Source of the DNA: Brevundimonas vesicularis NBRC 12165
Lineage (GTDB): Bacteria; Pseudomonadota; Alphaproteobacteria; Caulobacterales; Caulobacteraceae
NCBI RefSeq assembly: GCF_001592205.1
Contig: NZ_BCWM01000009.1
Coordinates: 62,001-126,000 of the forward strand
Reading direction: 5' to 3'
Length of the DNA stretch: 64,000 bases
The position numbers were made by a program, and so were the translations under genes. The first letter of the stretch is position 1. Each line of letters begins with the position of its first letter. The notes under the pieces were generated by a model. It was not told the DNA's origin. It was given only the letters and a program-made list of their open reading frames with translations, and did no database searches. This document shows, piece after piece, positions 62,737 through 64,000 of the stretch.

Positions 62737-62775
62737 GGTCGGGAAACCGGCGACAGCCGGCTTGGTTGCGCCGGA

Positions 62776-63978
62776 TCAGGGCTGACCGGCCGCCTGGCTG
62801 TTCGCGGCAGCCATCATCGGGCTCGACGGCTCGCGGAAATAGCGATCGATCCCGTCCGCCACCGACTTCATCAGGCGACGGCGCGCGCGCTCGTCGGTCA
62901 AAAGCCGCTCGTCCTCGGGATTGGTGATGAAGCCCATTTCCAGCAGCACGGCCGGCACGTCGGGCGCCAGGAGGACAGCCAGACCCGCATCGCGATGGCT
63001 GCGGCGCAAGAGAGGATGGTCCGAGCCCTCCAGATGGGTCAGCAAGACGCGCGCGAACTGGGCCGAGCGGTTCTGGGTCGCGCGCTGGGTCATGTCGAGC
63101 AGGATGCGATCCACCGACGGATCACGGCCCGGCAGATGCAGCTCGCGATGCCAGTTGTCGCCGCGTGTGAACTCGCGCACGGCGCGGCCGGCGCCCTGCT
63201 CCGACAAGGTATAGACGCTGGCCCCGCGCAGCGCCGGATCGGCGCCGGCGTCGGCATGCAAGGAAATGAACAGATCGGCGTCGGCCTGACGCGCGATGGA
63301 GACACGGCGATAAAGGTCGACATAGCGGTCGTCGGTCCGCGTCAGGCGCACGCGATAGCGGCCGTTCTTCTCAAGCTCGGCCTTCAAAGCCAGGGCGGCG
63401 GCCAACGTAACCTGCTTTTCCTGGGCGCTTGCGCCGCTGGCGCCCGGATCATTGCCGCCATGGCCGGCGTCGATGACAATCAGGGGGCGTTCAGCGCGGC
63501 GCGGCGGCGCGCTGGCGCGCGGCGCCGGCGTGGTCGAGGCGCGCGCGGCGGCTCCCGTCGCCTTCAGGTCCACGACATAACGATAATGGCTGACCCCGTC
63601 GCCGGGCGGCAGCAGGAAGCGCCGTTCGATCTCGCTGCCGCGCGCCAGTTCTAGCTGAACTCGCGAGGAACCGCCGGACGACGTAACTTCATAAGAGCGC
63701 ACTAGGCCCGAACCGCCACCGTTTAGACCACGCCCTGGCGCAACACCGCTGAGGGCCAGCACCACCCGGCCTTCGCCGCCCGCGTCGATGACGCGTCCTT
63801 GCGCCGTCTTGTCCAGATCGATGACGACGCGTGTCCGATCGCCATCGGCGCCGAAGCGCACCGCCAACACATCGCCCTGCGCGCCCCAGGCGAAACCGCG
63901 CGTTGCGGACAGACCGCCCATGCAGATGACCACGAAGGCCAGGGCGGTCATCGCCCACTCCTTCGCGCCCCAGCGCAT
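62776..63978 (-). CDS. N-acetylmuramoyl-L-alanine amidase (AmiC-like)
   Basis: A periplasmic zinc amidase that cuts the lactyl-peptide bond during daughter-cell separation. About 400 residues from the ATG at 63978. The frame is open to the window end, so a further upstream start cannot be excluded. N-terminal signal/anchor (ALAFVVICMGGLSATRGFAWG), an AMIN domain (about 35-135), then an Amidase_3 domain with zinc ligands in VIDAGHGGNDPGASG, a catalytic Glu in SAQEKQVTLA, FISLHADAGAD and the final LLEMGFITNPEDE. Confidence 0.9.
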   Translation of the reverse strand: MRWGAKEWAMTALAFVVICMGGLSATRGFAWGAQGDVLAVRFGADGDRTRVVIDLDKTAQGRVIDAGGEGRVVLALSGVAPGRGLNGGGSGLVRSYEVTSSGGSSRVQLELARGSEIERRFLLPPGDGVSHYRYVVDLKATGAAARASTTPAPRASAPPRRAERPLIVIDAGHGGNDPGASGASAQEKQVTLAAALALKAELEKNGRYRVRLTRTDDRYVDLYRRVSIARQADADLFISLHADAGADPALRGASVYTLSEQGAGRAVREFTRGDNWHRELHLPGRDPSVDRILLDMTQRATQNRSAQFARVLLTHLEGSDHPLLRRSHRDAGLAVLLAPDVPAVLLEMGFITNPEDERLLTDERARRRLMKSVADGIDRYFREPSSPMMAAANSQAAGQP

Positions 63979-64000
63979 CAGACCTGTCAAAACGCGACCG

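Overview
The window is chromosomal DNA of a Caulobacteraceae-type alphaproteobacterium, most likely Brevundimonas or a close relative. Evidence: very high GC, a TonB-dependent receptor of the Xanthomonas/Caulobacter type flanked by flavin-halogenase-like genes, a holdfast-export-like hfsD/hfsA/hfsB set, three RcnB-like secreted proteins, and gatCAB and pyrB followed by a pseudo-dihydroorotase. No rRNA, tRNA, CRISPR array, insertion sequence or prophage was recognised. The genus call is inference; no 16S or marker search was possible.

Layout. 1-1847: two family-2 glycosyltransferases, the first cut by the window edge. 1902-18292: a carbohydrate-scavenging locus with an MFS sugar transporter, a GH9 endoglucanase, a GH3 beta-glucosidase, a LacI regulator, three halogenase-like flavoproteins (one lacking the catalytic residues) and a TonB receptor. 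A CPA2 antiporter sits inside it. A 14-bp palindrome of the form TGACARCGMTGTCA lies in front of the GH9, GH3 and TonB-receptor genes and ties them into one probable LacI regulon. The inferred pathway is receptor import across the outer membrane, GH9/GH3 cleavage, and MFS uptake.

18383-21442: polysaccharide export genes (hfsB and hfsA on minus, hfsD divergent on plus). 21451-24600: a Sel1-like small protein, two RcnB-like proteins (one with seven 20-residue repeats) and a proline-rich secreted protein, three of these followed by clear terminators. 24617-28423: gatC-gatA-gatB with a low-GC, nonsense-interrupted ORF between gatA and gatB. 28519-32831: a lipoprotein, ruvX, an AEC transporter, and pyrB with a catalytically dead dihydroorotase partner. 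32840-40537: a glycerophosphodiesterase, plsY-dprA, topA and mutL (mutL carries a 4 x 7-bp tandem repeat).

40549-42009: an isolated AT-rich KAP-family NTPase, the best candidate for a horizontally acquired defence-type gene. 42080-50053: housekeeping genes (LMW phosphatase, rsmD, TMEM175-like channel, GFA protein, rluB, tadA, MliC-like lipoprotein, a frameshifted GNAT acetyltransferase, aroB-aroK, xerD). 50071-50572: a DUF1902/HicA toxin-antitoxin-like pair. 50662-63978: accA, a receiver protein with an unknown partner, an Atm1-like ABC exporter, threonine aldolase, an MscS channel, an ATP-dependent DNA ligase, a third RcnB-like protein, a hybrid histidine kinase, bolA, a J-domain protein, an SDR and a cell-wall amidase.

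The most interesting items are the LacI/TonB/halogenase locus with its pseudo-halogenase, the interrupted ORF inside the gat operon, the lone KAP NTPase, the mutL heptanucleotide repeat, and the HfsB-like ATPase without its Walker A lysine.
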